From: Paracoccus gahaiensis
Lineage (GTDB): Bacteria > Pseudomonadota > Alphaproteobacteria > Rhodobacterales > Rhodobacteraceae
Direction: 5' to 3'
NCBI RefSeq assembly: GCF_005048225.1
Contig: NZ_SUNI01000017.1
Coordinates: 22,908-86,907, forward strand
Length of the DNA stretch: 64,000 nt
Positions 1 to 9,526 of the stretch are shown in pieces. The notes below the pieces were generated by a model. The model was not told the DNA's origin. It did not search any database and saw only the letters and a program-made list of their open reading frames with translations. The position numbers and the translations under genes were made by a program. Numbering within the stretch: the first letter of the stretch is position 1; every line of letters starts with the position of its first letter.

Positions 1-553
1 GCCAGATCGCCATCACAAAGCCGGTGATCGCCAGCGCGACATGCAGATACCGCCACCACAGATAGTCCAGCTTCAGCCGCTTGCGGAACTCGGAGCTGAC
101 GACCAGCGCCAGGAAACAGCCCATCGCCACGCGCCCGGCGGTCATGTGCGGTTCCGCCTGCAGCGGGTTCAGCACGCCCAGATCGTCCTGATGCCAGATG
201 TAGAGCATCCCGAAATGCCCCAGCATCAGCGCCACCAGCCCCCAGGACAGGAAGCGGTGGAACACCACCACGATATCGGCGCCGAAGGGATGCAGCAGCG
301 GCTTGAGCCGACCCGTCAGCGCGAACTGCATCCCCGCCAGCGACAGGGTCGCAAAGCCCAGGCCCAGGGACAGGTCGCGCGTCAACCCCCGCGCGGCGGG
401 CGGATCGCCCATCAGGATGACGATGAAGGGCAGCGCCAGCAGCCCCGCGGCCAGCGCCAGCCAGGCCCCGGCCCGCAGCCAGACGGCCCGGTCATGGTCC
501 TCGGGGCGGACATGGCGGGCGGGATGGGTCCGGGCGGCGTCGGTTGTGCTCAT
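1..553 (-). CDS. Ferric reductase-like transmembrane protein, N-terminal part (runs off window)
   Basis: The minus strand is open from ATG at 553-551 to the left edge, so only about 184 N-terminal residues are present. After a polar start (MSTTDAARTH) come hydrophobic segments including AWLALAAGLLALPFIVILMG and LSWGLVALMLGHFGMLYIW. Histidines in FHRFLSWG, LGHFG and WRYLHVALAI sit where the ferric reductase/NOX transmembrane family binds b-type heme. A FAD/NAD-binding reductase domain would be expected beyond the edge. It is divergent from the HAD gene at 733. The role in electron transfer across the inner membrane is inferred from the family; the substrate cannot be told, and cytochrome b561-like proteins are an alternative. 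Confidence 0.6.
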   Translation of the reverse strand, partial: MSTTDAARTHPARHVRPEDHDRAVWLRAGAWLALAAGLLALPFIVILMGDPPAARGLTRDLSLGLGFATLSLAGMQFALTGRLKPLLHPFGADIVVVFHRFLSWGLVALMLGHFGMLYIWHQDDLGVLNPLQAEPHMTAGRVAMGCFLALVVSSEFRKRLKLDYLWWRYLHVALAITGFVMAIW

Positions 554-732
554 GCGGGGTCAACCCGAGGGGGGCGGGGCGGTTCCGTGAGGCGCGATGG
601 GCGGGCATGGAGGCCTTCGGGATCCGCCTGCCCGATCCTGCCGGACGGGCGCAGAGGTCCGGCGCGATGCGGGCCTATTCCCCACGGGCGCGATTGCGAC
701 TATGGCTGCGCCCATCGACAGGAGGCGACACG

Positions 733-1392
733 ATGCGGGTGGACCTGATCATCTTCGACTGCGACGGCGTGCTGGCCGACAGCGAGATCCTGTCGGCCGA
801 GGTGCTGATCGACCAGCTGGCGGATCTGGACCTTGCCCTGACGCTGGACGATGTGCGGCGCGATTTCCTGGGCCGCAGCTTTCCCACCGTCGCCGCCCAT
901 ATCCGCGACCGGCTGGCCCGGGTGCTGCCCGACGATTTCGAGGCCCGCTATCGCGCCCGGCTGCTGGACCGCTTTGCCACCGATCTGGCGCCGACGCACG
1001 GTGTGGTCGACCTGCTCGCGGCGCTGGACCGCCCGGTCTGCGTGGCGACCTCGTCCAGCCCGCCCCGGGTGGCGCGGACCTTGCAGCTTCTGGGGCTGGC
1101 GGACCATTTCGGGCCGCATGTCTTCACCGCCAGCCAGGTGGCGCGCGGCAAGCCGGCGCCCGACCTGTTCCTGTTCGCCGCAGCGCAGATGGGGGCGGAC
1201 CCCGCCCATGCCCTGGTGATCGAGGACAGCGCCCCGGGCCTGGCCGCCGCCCGCGCCGCCGGGATGCGCGTGCTGCATTACGCGGGCGGCACGCATCTGA
1301 CAGGGCAGCCCGCGCCCGAGGGCCATGACAGCTTTGCCGACTGGCGCGACTTTCCTGCCCGTCTGGCCCGGGTCGAGGGTTTGCCCGGATGA
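733..1392 (+). CDS. HAD-superfamily phosphatase/phosphomutase of the polyol operon
   Basis: A 219-residue HAD hydrolase. The catalytic loop is FDCDGVLADSE near the N-terminus, with nucleophile Asp9 and acid/base Asp11. CVATSSSP is motif II, GKPAPDLF carries the motif III lysine, and VIEDSAPGLAAA is motif IV. The fold resembles beta-phosphoglucomutase and phosphoglycolate phosphatase. The ATG at 733 was chosen because ACAGGAGG lies just upstream; the frame is open further 5' but not protein-like. Its stop overlaps the next gene as ATGA, so it is translationally coupled to the SorC regulator. HAD genes are common in polyol operons, where they may remove stalled sugar or polyol phosphates; that role is inference and the substrate is unknown. 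Confidence 0.85.
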   Translation: MRVDLIIFDCDGVLADSEILSAEVLIDQLADLDLALTLDDVRRDFLGRSFPTVAAHIRDRLARVLPDDFEARYRARLLDRFATDLAPTHGVVDLLAALDRPVCVATSSSPPRVARTLQLLGLADHFGPHVFTASQVARGKPAPDLFLFAAAQMGADPAHALVIEDSAPGLAAARAAGMRVLHYAGGTHLTGQPAPEGHDSFADWRDFPARLARVEGLPG

Positions 1393-2345
1393 GCGCCGAC
1401 CGCTTCACCCCGGAGACCACGCGCCTGGACGACGCCGCCCGCGCGGGGTGGCTGTATTACGTGGCGGGCAACACGCAGGACCAGATCGCCCGCAAGCTGG
1501 GCGTCAGCCGCCAGAGCGCGCAGCGGCTGGTGGCGATGGCCCTGTCCGAACGGCTGGTCAAGGTACGGCTGGACCATCCGATCGGGCGCTGCATGGACCT
1601 GGCTGCGGCGCTGACCGACCGCTATGGCCTGACGCTGGCAGAGGTCGCGCCCTCGGACCCCGAGGCGCCGGACCTGCTGGCGGGCATCGCCATCGCCGCC
1701 GCCGCCCTTCTGGAACGCGTGCTGAAATCGCCCGAGCGCCGCATCGTCAGCCTGGGCACCGGGCGCAACCTGCGCGCCATGGTCGAGCAGTTGCCGCGCA
1801 TGACCTGCCCGCAGCATGTCGTCGTCTCGCGGCTTGGCAACATGATGCAGGACGGCTCGGCCACGCCCTACAATGCCACGATCCGGCTGGCCGAGCGCAT
1901 CGGCGCGCCGCATTTTCCCTATCCGCTGCCGGTGCTGGCCCGCGATCCGGCGGAACTGGCGGCCATGCAGGCGCAGCAGGCGGCGCGGAACACGATCGAT
2001 CTGTGCGCGCGGGCCGACCTGTCGCTGGTCGGCATCGGGCAGATGGACATGACCGCGCCGCTGCATGTGGACGGGTTCCTGTCCGAGGCCGAGATGGCCG
2101 AGCTGGCCCGTGCGGGCGCGGTCGGAGAGATCACCAGCTGGGTCTATGACGCGCAGGGCCGGATCCTCGACTGCGCCTTCAACCGGCGCGTGGCCTCGGC
2201 CCCCCTGCCCTGCCGGCCGGCCCGCGACGTGATCGCCCTCGCCTCGGGCCAGTCCAAGCTGCCGGCGATTCGCGCCGCGCTGGCCGGACGGCTGATCACC
2301 GGGCTGGTCACCTCGGAAGCCACCGCCGAGCGGCTGCTGGACTGA
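1389..2345 (+). CDS. SorC/DeoR-type sugar-binding transcriptional regulator
   Basis: A 318-residue regulator. The N-terminus has a helix-turn-helix of the SorC kind (YYVAGNTQDQIARKLGVSR, then QSAQRLV). A long C-terminal effector domain follows, with VSLGTGRNLRAMVEQLP and ADLSLVGIGQMD, typical of the SorC sugar-phosphate binding fold. It starts in an ATGA overlap with the HAD gene and lies directly upstream of smoE on the same strand, the position expected for the local polyol-operon controller. A candidate operator is the imperfect inverted repeat at 2432-2454 before smoE. The ligand is probably a polyol or its phosphate. The family call is firm; the exact effector is not. Confidence 0.87.
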   Translation: MSADRFTPETTRLDDAARAGWLYYVAGNTQDQIARKLGVSRQSAQRLVAMALSERLVKVRLDHPIGRCMDLAAALTDRYGLTLAEVAPSDPEAPDLLAGIAIAAAALLERVLKSPERRIVSLGTGRNLRAMVEQLPRMTCPQHVVVSRLGNMMQDGSATPYNATIRLAERIGAPHFPYPLPVLARDPAELAAMQAQQAARNTIDLCARADLSLVGIGQMDMTAPLHVDGFLSEAEMAELARAGAVGEITSWVYDAQGRILDCAFNRRVASAPLPCRPARDVIALASGQSKLPAIRAALAGRLITGLVTSEATAERLLD

Positions 2346-2404
2346 GGTTTTTCCCGACGGATGAACGGCTTGCACCCTCGCCGCAGCGCGGCGGGGAATG
2401 GGCG

Positions 2405-2454
2405 TTGACAGATTCGTGCAGATTGGTGAGAATATGCCCATCGGAAGGGCAAAT
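2405..2454 (+). promoter_or_regulatory. Candidate promoter and operator of smoE
   Basis: TTGACA at 2405-2410 is followed after 17 bases by GAGAAT at 2428-2433 as a possible -10. Overlapping and just downstream is an imperfect inverted repeat, ATATGCCC (2432-2439) and GGGCAAAT (2447-2454), with a 7-base spacer. A repressor bound here would cover the start of transcription. The SorC regulator encoded just upstream is the obvious candidate, by position only. The strong ribosome site AAGGGAGGA follows at 2466-2474. Confidence 0.45.
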
Positions 2455-2479
2455 GCTCAACCGCCAAGGGAGGACTACC

Positions 2480-3805
2480 ATGACCACGACATTCCGCGCC
2501 CTTCTGGGCGCGACGGCCCTGTGCGCCGCAGGCAGCATCGCCGCCGCACAGGACCCCGTCACCCTGACCATCGCCACCGTGAACAATGGCGACATGATCC
2601 GCATGCAGCAGATGACGGATGCCTTCACCGAGGCGAACCCGACCATCTCGCTGGAATGGGTCACGCTGGAGGAGAACGTGCTGCGCGAGCGCGTGACCAC
2701 CGACATCGCCACCAGCGGCGGGCAGTACGACGTGCTGACCATCGGCACCTACGAGGTGCCGATCTGGGCCGCGCAGGACTGGCTGACCCCGCTGGACGAC
2801 CTGCCCGAGGATTACGACGTGGACGATCTGGTCCCCGCCGTGCGCGACGCGCTGTCGGTCGACGACACGCTCTATGCCGCGCCCTTCTATGCCGAATCCG
2901 CGATGGTGATGTACCGCACCGACCTGGCCGAGGCGGCGGGCGTGACCATTTCCGACAACCCGACCTGGACCGAGATCACCGCGGCGGCCGAGGCGATGAC
3001 CGACCGCGACGCCGAGATCTATGGCATCTGCCTGCGCGGCAAGCCGGGCTGGGGCGAGAACATGGCCTTCCTGACCGCCATGTCCAACAGCTATGGCGCG
3101 CGCTGGTTCGACACCGAATGGACCCCGCAGTTCGACAGCCCGGAATGGCAGGCGACGCTGACCGACTATCTGACGCTGATGAACGAATACGGGCCTCCGG
3201 GCGCGTCCTCGAACGGCTTCAACGAGAACCTGTCGCTGTTCCAGCAGGGCAAGTGCGGCATGTGGATCGACGCCACCGTCGCCGCCAGCTTCGTGACCGA
3301 CCCCGAGGATTCGACCGTCGCCGACAGCGTGGGCTTTGCGCAGTTCCCCAACAAGGACGGCGTCGACAACCACGGCAACTGGCTGTGGGCGTGGAACCTG
3401 GCCATCCCGGCCTCCAGCCAGAAGCAGGACGCGGCCAAGGCCTTCGTCGCATGGGCGACCAGCAAGGAATATACCGACATGGTGGCCGAGGCCGAAGGCT
3501 GGCGCGCCGCCCCTCCGGGCACGCGGACCTCGCTTTACGAGAACCCCGAGTACCAGGAAGCCGCGCCCTTCGCCGCGATGACGCTGGAGTCGATCAACGC
3601 GGCCGAGACGCAGAAGGCCTCGGTGCAGGACATCCCCTATACGGGCGGACAGTTCGTCGCGATCCCCGAGTTCCAGGGGATCGGCACGCAGGTCGGGCAG
3701 ACCTTCTCGGCGGCACTTGCCGGGCAGATGTCGGCAGAGGATGCGCTGGCCGCAGCCCAGTCCGCGACCGCGCGTGAGATGGCCCGCGCCGGCTATCCCA
3801 AGTAA
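2480..3805 (+). CDS. smoE: Polyol ABC transporter, periplasmic substrate-binding protein
   Basis: A 441-residue family 1 extracellular solute-binding protein. A Sec signal peptide (MTTTFRALLGATALCAAGSIAAA) leads into mature QDPVTLTIATVNNGDM. GQYDVLTIGTYEVPIWAAQ and YAAPFYAESAMVMYR are typical of the SmoE/MtlE sorbitol/mannitol binding proteins. Start ATG 2480 sits 5 bases after AAGGGAGGA; an upstream in-frame codon at 2405 would lie inside the promoter and is rejected. It heads smoEFGK-mtlK, and a strong GC hairpin directly after its stop probably keeps its mRNA more abundant than the downstream message. It should deliver mannitol, sorbitol or arabitol to SmoFG; the preferred polyol cannot be read from sequence. 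Confidence 0.92.
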   Translation: MTTTFRALLGATALCAAGSIAAAQDPVTLTIATVNNGDMIRMQQMTDAFTEANPTISLEWVTLEENVLRERVTTDIATSGGQYDVLTIGTYEVPIWAAQDWLTPLDDLPEDYDVDDLVPAVRDALSVDDTLYAAPFYAESAMVMYRTDLAEAAGVTISDNPTWTEITAAAEAMTDRDAEIYGICLRGKPGWGENMAFLTAMSNSYGARWFDTEWTPQFDSPEWQATLTDYLTLMNEYGPPGASSNGFNENLSLFQQGKCGMWIDATVAASFVTDPEDSTVADSVGFAQFPNKDGVDNHGNWLWAWNLAIPASSQKQDAAKAFVAWATSKEYTDMVAEAEGWRAAPPGTRTSLYENPEYQEAAPFAAMTLESINAAETQKASVQDIPYTGGQFVAIPEFQGIGTQVGQTFSAALAGQMSAEDALAAAQSATAREMARAGYPK

Positions 3806-3814
3806 GCGCCCCCC

Positions 3815-3844
3815 GCGCCGCCCCCCCGCCTGACGGGGCGGCGC
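3815..3844 (+). repeat. Intercistronic GC hairpin after smoE
   Basis: A perfect 10-bp inverted repeat, GCGCCGCCCC (3815-3824) and GGGGCGGCGC (3835-3844), with a 10-base loop and no T-run after it. It lies in the 79-base gap between the binding-protein gene and the first permease gene. In binding-protein-dependent transporters such structures often stabilise the upstream mRNA or partly terminate, giving more binding protein than permease. That function is inferred here. Confidence 0.7.
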
Positions 3845-3884
3845 ACCCCCCTGCCCCACCCATGCGCCCCGGAGGACGCCCGCC

Positions 3885-4754
3885 ATGGCCACCCGCCAGA
3901 CCCAGAGTCTTGCGCGCCTGATGCGCGCGCCCGCGATCATCCTGCTGCTGATCTGGATGGTCGTCCCCTTGGGCATGACGCTGTATTATTCGTTCCTGAA
4001 CTACAATCTGCTGAACCCGGCGGTGACCAGCTGGGCCGGATGGTTCAACTATCAGTACTTCGTCACCGACCCTGCCTTCATGGCCGCGATCGTCAACACG
4101 CTGGTCCTGGTGCTGGGGGTGCTGGCCATCACCGTGATCGGCGGCATCGCCATCGCGCTGCTGATCGACAAGCCGATCTGGGGCCAGGGGATCGTGCGGA
4201 TCCTGATCATCTCGCCGTTCTTCGTGATGCCGCCGGTGGCCGCGCTGATCTGGAAGAACATGATCATGCACCCCTCCTATGGGGTCTTCGCCGACATCGC
4301 GCGCTTCCTGGGCCTGCAGCCGGTGGACTGGTTCGCGCAATATCCGCTGACCTCGATCGTCATCATCGTGGCCTGGCAATGGCTGCCCTTCGCGACGCTG
4401 ATCCTGCTGACCGCCCTGCAATCGCTGGACGGCGAGCAGATGGAGGCTGCCGAGATGGACGGCGCCGGATCCGTCAGCCGCTTCATCCACCTGACCCTGC
4501 CGCATATGGCGCGCGCGATCACCGTGGTGATCCTGATCCAGACGATCTTCCTTTTGGGCATCTATGCCGAGATCCTGGTGACCACCAATGGCGGCCCCGG
4601 CAATGCCAGCACGAACCTGACCTATCTGATCTATCGCGCCGCACGCCTGAACTTCGACATCGGAGGCGCCGCAGCCGGCGGCATCATCGCGGTCATCCTG
4701 GCCAATCTGGTCGCCATCTTCCTGATGCGCGCCGTCGGCAAGAACCTGGACTGA
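3885..4754 (+). CDS. smoF: Polyol ABC transporter permease 1
   Basis: A 289-residue inner-membrane permease of the MalF/UgpA type with six predicted membrane segments, the first being IILLLIWMVVPLGMTLYYSF. The cytoplasmic EAA loop, which docks on the ATPase, is visible as EQMEAAEMDGAGSVSRFIHL followed by TLP. TTNGGPGNASTNLTYLIYRA is typical of sugar permeases. ATG 3885 follows CCGGAGGA at good spacing. It pairs with SmoG, 10 bases downstream, to form the channel fed by SmoE and powered by SmoK. Confidence 0.92.
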   Translation: MATRQTQSLARLMRAPAIILLLIWMVVPLGMTLYYSFLNYNLLNPAVTSWAGWFNYQYFVTDPAFMAAIVNTLVLVLGVLAITVIGGIAIALLIDKPIWGQGIVRILIISPFFVMPPVAALIWKNMIMHPSYGVFADIARFLGLQPVDWFAQYPLTSIVIIVAWQWLPFATLILLTALQSLDGEQMEAAEMDGAGSVSRFIHLTLPHMARAITVVILIQTIFLLGIYAEILVTTNGGPGNASTNLTYLIYRAARLNFDIGGAAAGGIIAVILANLVAIFLMRAVGKNLD

Positions 4755-4764
4755 GGGGGATATC

Positions 4765-5589
4765 ATGGCACGCGCAAGCAGCACCCGCAGCAAGATCGGC
4801 TATACCATCGCCGCATGGGCCGTAGCCCTGACGCTGTTCTTTCCGATCCTCTACACGATCATCACCAGCCTGAAGACGGAACAGGAGGCGATCTCGGGCT
4901 TCAGCCTGATCCCGTCCTTCACTTGGTCCAGCTTCGAGGCGGTGCAGACCCAGAACGACTACTGGAAGCCCTTCACCAATTCGGTGATTCTGGCGGTCGG
5001 GTCCACCATCCTGGCGCTGATCGTGGCGATCCCGGCGGCCTGGGCGATGGCCTTCTCGCCTACCAAGCACACCAAGAACATCCTGATGTGGATGCTGTCC
5101 ACCAAGATGATGCCCGCCGTGGCGGTGCTGGTGCCGATCTATCTGATCTTCCTGCGCACCGGGCTGATGGACACGCGGATCGGCCTGACCGTCATGCTGA
5201 TGCTGATCAACCTGCCGATCGTGGTCTGGATGCTGTACACCTATTTCCGCGAGATCCCCGGAGAGATCCTGGAGGCCGCGCGGATGGACGGCGCCGGCCT
5301 GCGCGACGAGATCCTGTACGTGCTGACGCCGATGGCCATCCCGGGCATCGCCTCGACCATGCTTCTGAACGTCATCCTGGCCTGGAACGAGGCCTTCTGG
5401 ACCATCCAGCTGACCACCACCAACGCGGCCCCGCTGTCGGCCTTCATCGCGTCCTTTTCCAGCCCGCAGGGCCTGTTCTGGGCCAAGCTGTCGGCGGCCT
5501 CGGTCATGGCCATCGCGCCGATCCTGATCATGGGCTGGTTCAGCCAGAAACAACTTGTCCGCGGCCTGACCTTCGGCGCGGTGAAATAA
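4765..5589 (+). CDS. smoG: Polyol ABC transporter permease 2
   Basis: A 274-residue MalG-type permease with six predicted membrane segments, the first being [20 protein letters not shown]. The EAA loop reads [38 protein letters not shown] and [19 protein letters not shown] are characteristic of polyol and maltose permeases. Start ATG 4765 follows GAGGGGG closely, and the gene begins 10 bases after smoF, so the two are made together. It forms the second half of the membrane channel. Confidence 0.92.
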   Translation: MARASSTRSKIGYTIAAWAVALTLFFPILYTIITSLKTEQEAISGFSLIPSFTWSSFEAVQTQNDYWKPFTNSVILAVGSTILALIVAIPAAWAMAFSPTKHTKNILMWMLSTKMMPAVAVLVPIYLIFLRTGLMDTRIGLTVMLMLINLPIVVWMLYTYFREIPGEILEAARMDGAGLRDEILYVLTPMAIPGIASTMLLNVILAWNEAFWTIQLTTTNAAPLSAFIASFSSPQGLFWAKLSAASVMAIAPILIMGWFSQKQLVRGLTFGAVK

Positions 5590-5599
5590 GGGGACGACC

Positions 5600-6613
<1,014 letters not shown>

Positions 6614-6703
6614 CACCCGATCCATCTTAACCCATTGATGCAGAACGTCTTTCCTCGCGCCCCAGGGGGTGCGGGGGATGGCGCCATGATGAAAGGTCCG
6701 ACC

Positions 6704-8170
6704 ATGGCCATCCGGCTGACCCAAACCGCCCTGCCCCAGCTTCCGCCCCAGGTGGCGCGCCCCGGCTATGACCGCGCGGCGCTGCGCCCCGGCATCCTGC
6801 ATGTGGGTGTGGGCAATTTCCACCGCGCGCATATGGCCTGGTATCTGGACCGGCTGTTCGCGCAGGGCCGCGACCATGACTGGGCGCTGGTCGGCGCCGG
6901 GGTGCGCCCGGGCGACACCGCCATGCGCGACCGGCTGGCGCGGCAGGATTGGCTGACCACGCTGGTCGAGCTGGACCCCTCGGGCCTGTCGGCGCAGGTG
7001 CTGGGATCGATGATCGACTTCGTGGAAGTCGACCCGGCCGCCACCATTGCCGCCATGGTCGATCCCGCCATCCGCATCGTCTCGCTGACCATCACCGAGG
7101 GCGGATACTATGTCGATGCCAAGACCGACGGCTTCGATGCGGCCCATCCCGACATGGCGCATGACGCCGCCCATCCCGACGCGCCGCGCAGCGTCTTCGG
7201 CATGATCCTGGCCGCCCTGCGCGCACGCCGCGATGCGGGCCTTGCGGCCTTCACGGTGCTGTCCTGCGACAACCTGCCCGAGAACGGCCATGTCTGCGCA
7301 CGGACCGTCATCGGCCTCGCCCGACAGTCCGACCCGGCGCTGGCCGACTGGATCGCGGCGACCATCGCCTTTCCCAACTCGATGGTCGATTGCATCACCC
7401 CCGCCACCTCGGACCGCGAGCGTGCCTTGGTGCGCGACCAGTTCGGGATCGAGGATGACGCCCCGGTCGTCTGCGAACCCTTCCGCCAATGGGTGCTGGA
7501 GGACAATTTCCCGCAGGGCCGCCCTGCCCTTCAGGACGCCGGCGCGCAGTTCGTCGCGGATGTCGGCCGGCACGAGCTGATGAAGCTGCGGATCCTCAAT
7601 GGCGGCCATGCGGCCATCGCCTATGCTCCGGCGCTTCTGGGCCACCATTTCGTCCATGACGCGATGGCCGACCCACAGATCCGCGACTGGCTGGTCGCGC
7701 TGGAGACGCGCGAGATCATCCCGACCCTGCAGCCGATCGACGGCGTCAGCTATGACGACTATCTGGCGCTGATCGTGGACCGCTTCTCGAACCCTCGAAT
7801 TGGCGACACGATCCCCCGGCTGTGCCTGGACGGATCGAACCGCCAGCCCAAGTTCATCCTGCCGACCCTGCGCGACCGGTTGGCGGCGCGCGGATCGGTC
7901 GAGGGTCTGGCGCTGGAACTGGCGCTGTGGTGCCGCTATTGCGAGGGCACGACCGAGGATGGCACGCCGCTCGCGCCGAACGACGACGCGCATGCAGTCC
8001 TGCAGCAGCATGCCCTTGCCGCCCGTGACCGGCCTCTGGCCTTCCTGGACCAGCCTGCGATCTTCGGCGATCTGCCGCAGGACGAGCGCTTCGCGCAGGC
8101 GTTCACCGATGCCCTGACGGCGCTGCACCGCGACGGGGTCAGGGCTGCGCTGGCCGCCTATCTGGGCTGA
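6704..8170 (+). CDS. mtlK: Mannitol 2-dehydrogenase (NAD-dependent polyol dehydrogenase)
   Basis: A 488-residue long-chain polyol dehydrogenase oxidising D-mannitol to D-fructose, probably also D-arabitol. The N-terminal Rossmann domain has ILHVGVGNFHRAHMAWYLDR. The catalytic site of the family is visible as ELMKLRILNGGHAAIAY, with the conserved lysine, asparagine and histidine. Start ATG 6704 (MAIRLTQTALPQ) follows AAAGG with 8-base spacing; an earlier in-frame ATG at 6635 gives a non-homologous leader. It closes the smoEFGK operon 90 bases after smoK. Unlike the Rhodobacter sorbitol operon, no short-chain sorbitol dehydrogenase or kinase gene follows; the rep region begins instead. Confidence 0.92.
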   Translation: MAIRLTQTALPQLPPQVARPGYDRAALRPGILHVGVGNFHRAHMAWYLDRLFAQGRDHDWALVGAGVRPGDTAMRDRLARQDWLTTLVELDPSGLSAQVLGSMIDFVEVDPAATIAAMVDPAIRIVSLTITEGGYYVDAKTDGFDAAHPDMAHDAAHPDAPRSVFGMILAALRARRDAGLAAFTVLSCDNLPENGHVCARTVIGLARQSDPALADWIAATIAFPNSMVDCITPATSDRERALVRDQFGIEDDAPVVCEPFRQWVLEDNFPQGRPALQDAGAQFVADVGRHELMKLRILNGGHAAIAYAPALLGHHFVHDAMADPQIRDWLVALETREIIPTLQPIDGVSYDDYLALIVDRFSNPRIGDTIPRLCLDGSNRQPKFILPTLRDRLAARGSVEGLALELALWCRYCEGTTEDGTPLAPNDDAHAVLQQHALAARDRPLAFLDQPAIFGDLPQDERFAQAFTDALTALHRDGVRAALAAYLG

Positions 8171-8178
8171 GCGACCGA

Positions 8179-8194
8179 GTTGACAGCTGTCAAC
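8179..8194. repeat. parS: parS-like centromere palindrome downstream of repC
   Basis: GTTGACAGCTGTCAAC is a perfect 16-bp palindrome fitting GTTNNNNGCNNNNAAC, the partition-site pattern described for repABC replicons and bound by RepB. The identical 16-mer recurs at 9490-9505. This copy lies between the ends of mtlK and repC. Confidence 0.8.
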
Positions 8195-8214
8195 TTCCCC
8201 GACCTTTACGTTCC

Positions 8215-8241
8215 GGCCCGGAGGCAGTCGCCCTTCGGGCC
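8215..8241. repeat. Weak hairpin between mtlK and repC
   Basis: GGCCCG (8215-8220) and CGGGCC (8236-8241) form an inverted repeat with a 15-base loop between two converging genes. The + strand continues GTTTGC, a very poor T-run. It could be a weak terminator for mtlK or nothing. Confidence 0.25.
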
Positions 8242-8279
8242 GTTTGCATGGGGGCGGCGTGCCGTTGCGGCGCCGAGGG

Positions 8280-9443
8280 TTACACGGCATGTCGGTTCTC
8301 GGCCCGGATCAGTGCCATGACCATCGGTGTCGCGGAAAAGCCGCGTTCCTCCGCCTGATCGGTCAGCCGCCGCAGATAAGCGCCGGGATTGGCAATGGCG
8401 GAACCGCGTTGCAGGATGCAGGCCAAGGCGACGGCCGCCGTGTCGGCCCCCATCCGGTCGCAGGCTCGCCGCCAGAGCTGTGGGACGATCCCCATCATCG
8501 GCGCGATCAGCCCCGCAAGCCCTGTCAGATCCCGCCAGCTTCGCACCGGTTCCACCGCAAAGGCCACGATTTCGGGCGTCGCCTTTAGCACGATGTCCAG
8601 AGGAAGGTCTGGGGCGGTCACATGGACCCGCTCATTGCAGCTGTCAGATTCAAGGTTATCTTTCTTTGAACTCTGATAGTGCCGCTCAGTCTGGGCGTCG
8701 CTGCCGTCCATTCCGGCTGTTTTCGGGTCGTTCATGGAGGGGGCCACCGGCATGATCAGCGCCATCATCCGCCCGATCCGCAGGTCCAGGTCATGCAGCT
8801 CGTCACCCGACAGGCGCCGCCGCAGACGCCGCTGCAGGTTCGCGCAATCCTCGATGACGCCGTCCCAATCTCCGGGGTGGTCCGTCATCGCCCATGTGAT
8901 CAGCTTGGTCAGATCGCGCAACCGCAGCACGACCGTCTCCCGCAACGACCGCAGGGCTTCCTGTGCCTCACGCGCCGTGGCGGCCTCGGCGGCGATCTGA
9001 GGGGTCCGCACCAGCAGGGGCCGCAGATCGAAGCCGAAGGCCCGTGTCAGGGCGCCCGAGGGCCCGCGCCGGGCATAGCGTTTGCCGTTGGGGCTGTCGC
9101 GGCGCAGGATCAGCCCGGACCGCACCAGCGCGGCCAGATGCCGGCGCAGGGTGCTTTCCGCCATGCCATGCGCGCGCTGCGCCAGCGAGGCGTTGGACGG
9201 AAAGACGACCAGCATCGCGCCGTCCACCAGCTGCGGGGCAGGGTGGAAGGACAGCAGCGCCGACAGCACCACCAGATCGCGGTCGCTGACCCCGAAGGCG
9301 GTGCGCGCCGTGGTTAGGTCGCGCAGCAGCGCCCATTTGTCGACGCTGGCCTGCGGGGCCGAGACCTCGGCCAGCGCATGCGTTGCCAGCAGGCCAGCTG
9401 TGACCGGTTGCCGCCCGAAGGGCGTCATTGAAATATGCCTCAT
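8280..9443 (-). CDS. repC: Replication initiator RepC of a repABC replicon
   Basis: RepC, about 387 residues, the essential initiator of repABC plasmids. The start MRHISMTPFGRQPVTAGLLA is the hallmark N-terminus of the family. An HTH region follows (NASLAQRAHGMAESTLRRHL), and the C-terminal half ends ATPMVMALIRAENRHAV. ATG 9443 was chosen for homology; the frame stays open to a TTG at 9482 and neither start has a clear ribosome site. Translation may be influenced by the leader, where the antisense RNA acts. An A/T-rich dyad in the middle of the gene (8644-8676) is a candidate oriV, which in this family lies inside repC. The gene is the last of repA-repB-repC. Confidence 0.93.
   Translation of the reverse strand: MRHISMTPFGRQPVTAGLLATHALAEVSAPQASVDKWALLRDLTTARTAFGVSDRDLVVLSALLSFHPAPQLVDGAMLVVFPSNASLAQRAHGMAESTLRRHLAALVRSGLILRRDSPNGKRYARRGPSGALTRAFGFDLRPLLVRTPQIAAEAATAREAQEALRSLRETVVLRLRDLTKLITWAMTDHPGDWDGVIEDCANLQRRLRRRLSGDELHDLDLRIGRMMALIMPVAPSMNDPKTAGMDGSDAQTERHYQSSKKDNLESDSCNERVHVTAPDLPLDIVLKATPEIVAFAVEPVRSWRDLTGLAGLIAPMMGIVPQLWRRACDRMGADTAAVALACILQRGSAIANPGAYLRRLTDQAEERGFSATPMVMALIRAENRHAV
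8644..8676. other. oriV: Candidate oriV: A/T-rich dyad inside repC
   Basis: Within GC-rich repC, about 8635-8690 is distinctly A/T-rich. It contains the imperfect dyad TCAGATTCAA (8644-8653) and TTGAACTCTGA (8666-8676) around GGTTATCTTTCT. In repABC replicons the origin has been mapped to an A/T-rich stretch in the middle of repC, so this is the best candidate here. The placement is by analogy. Confidence 0.5.
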
Positions 9444-9489
9444 GATGTCGATCACAGGGTACGAACCATCGTTCGCCCGCAAGGACGGT

Positions 9490-9505
9490 GTTGACAGCTG
9501 TCAAC
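9490..9505. repeat. parS: Second parS-like palindrome, overlapping the antisense RNA promoter
   Basis: GTTGACAGCTGTCAAC, identical over all 16 bases to 8179-8194. It lies between repB and repC, and its TTGACA (9491-9496) is also the best -35 box for the antisense RNA. RepB bound here could both serve as partition complex and block that promoter. Confidence 0.8.
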
Positions 9506-9520
9506 GAAAGCCGCTATCTT
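9491..9520 (+). promoter_or_regulatory. Promoter of the repB-repC antisense RNA
   Basis: TTGACA at 9491-9496 and TATCTT at 9515-9520, separated by 18 bases, read on the + strand against the rep operon. Transcription should start near 9527. The -35 lies inside the parS-like palindrome. Confidence 0.7.
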
Positions 9521-9526
9521 CGAGGT

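Noticed and set aside
41..748. A 235-codon + strand open frame at the left edge
   Set aside because: The minus strand reads as a multi-helix membrane protein with heme-ligand-like histidines; the + reading is Gln/His/Arg-rich noise.
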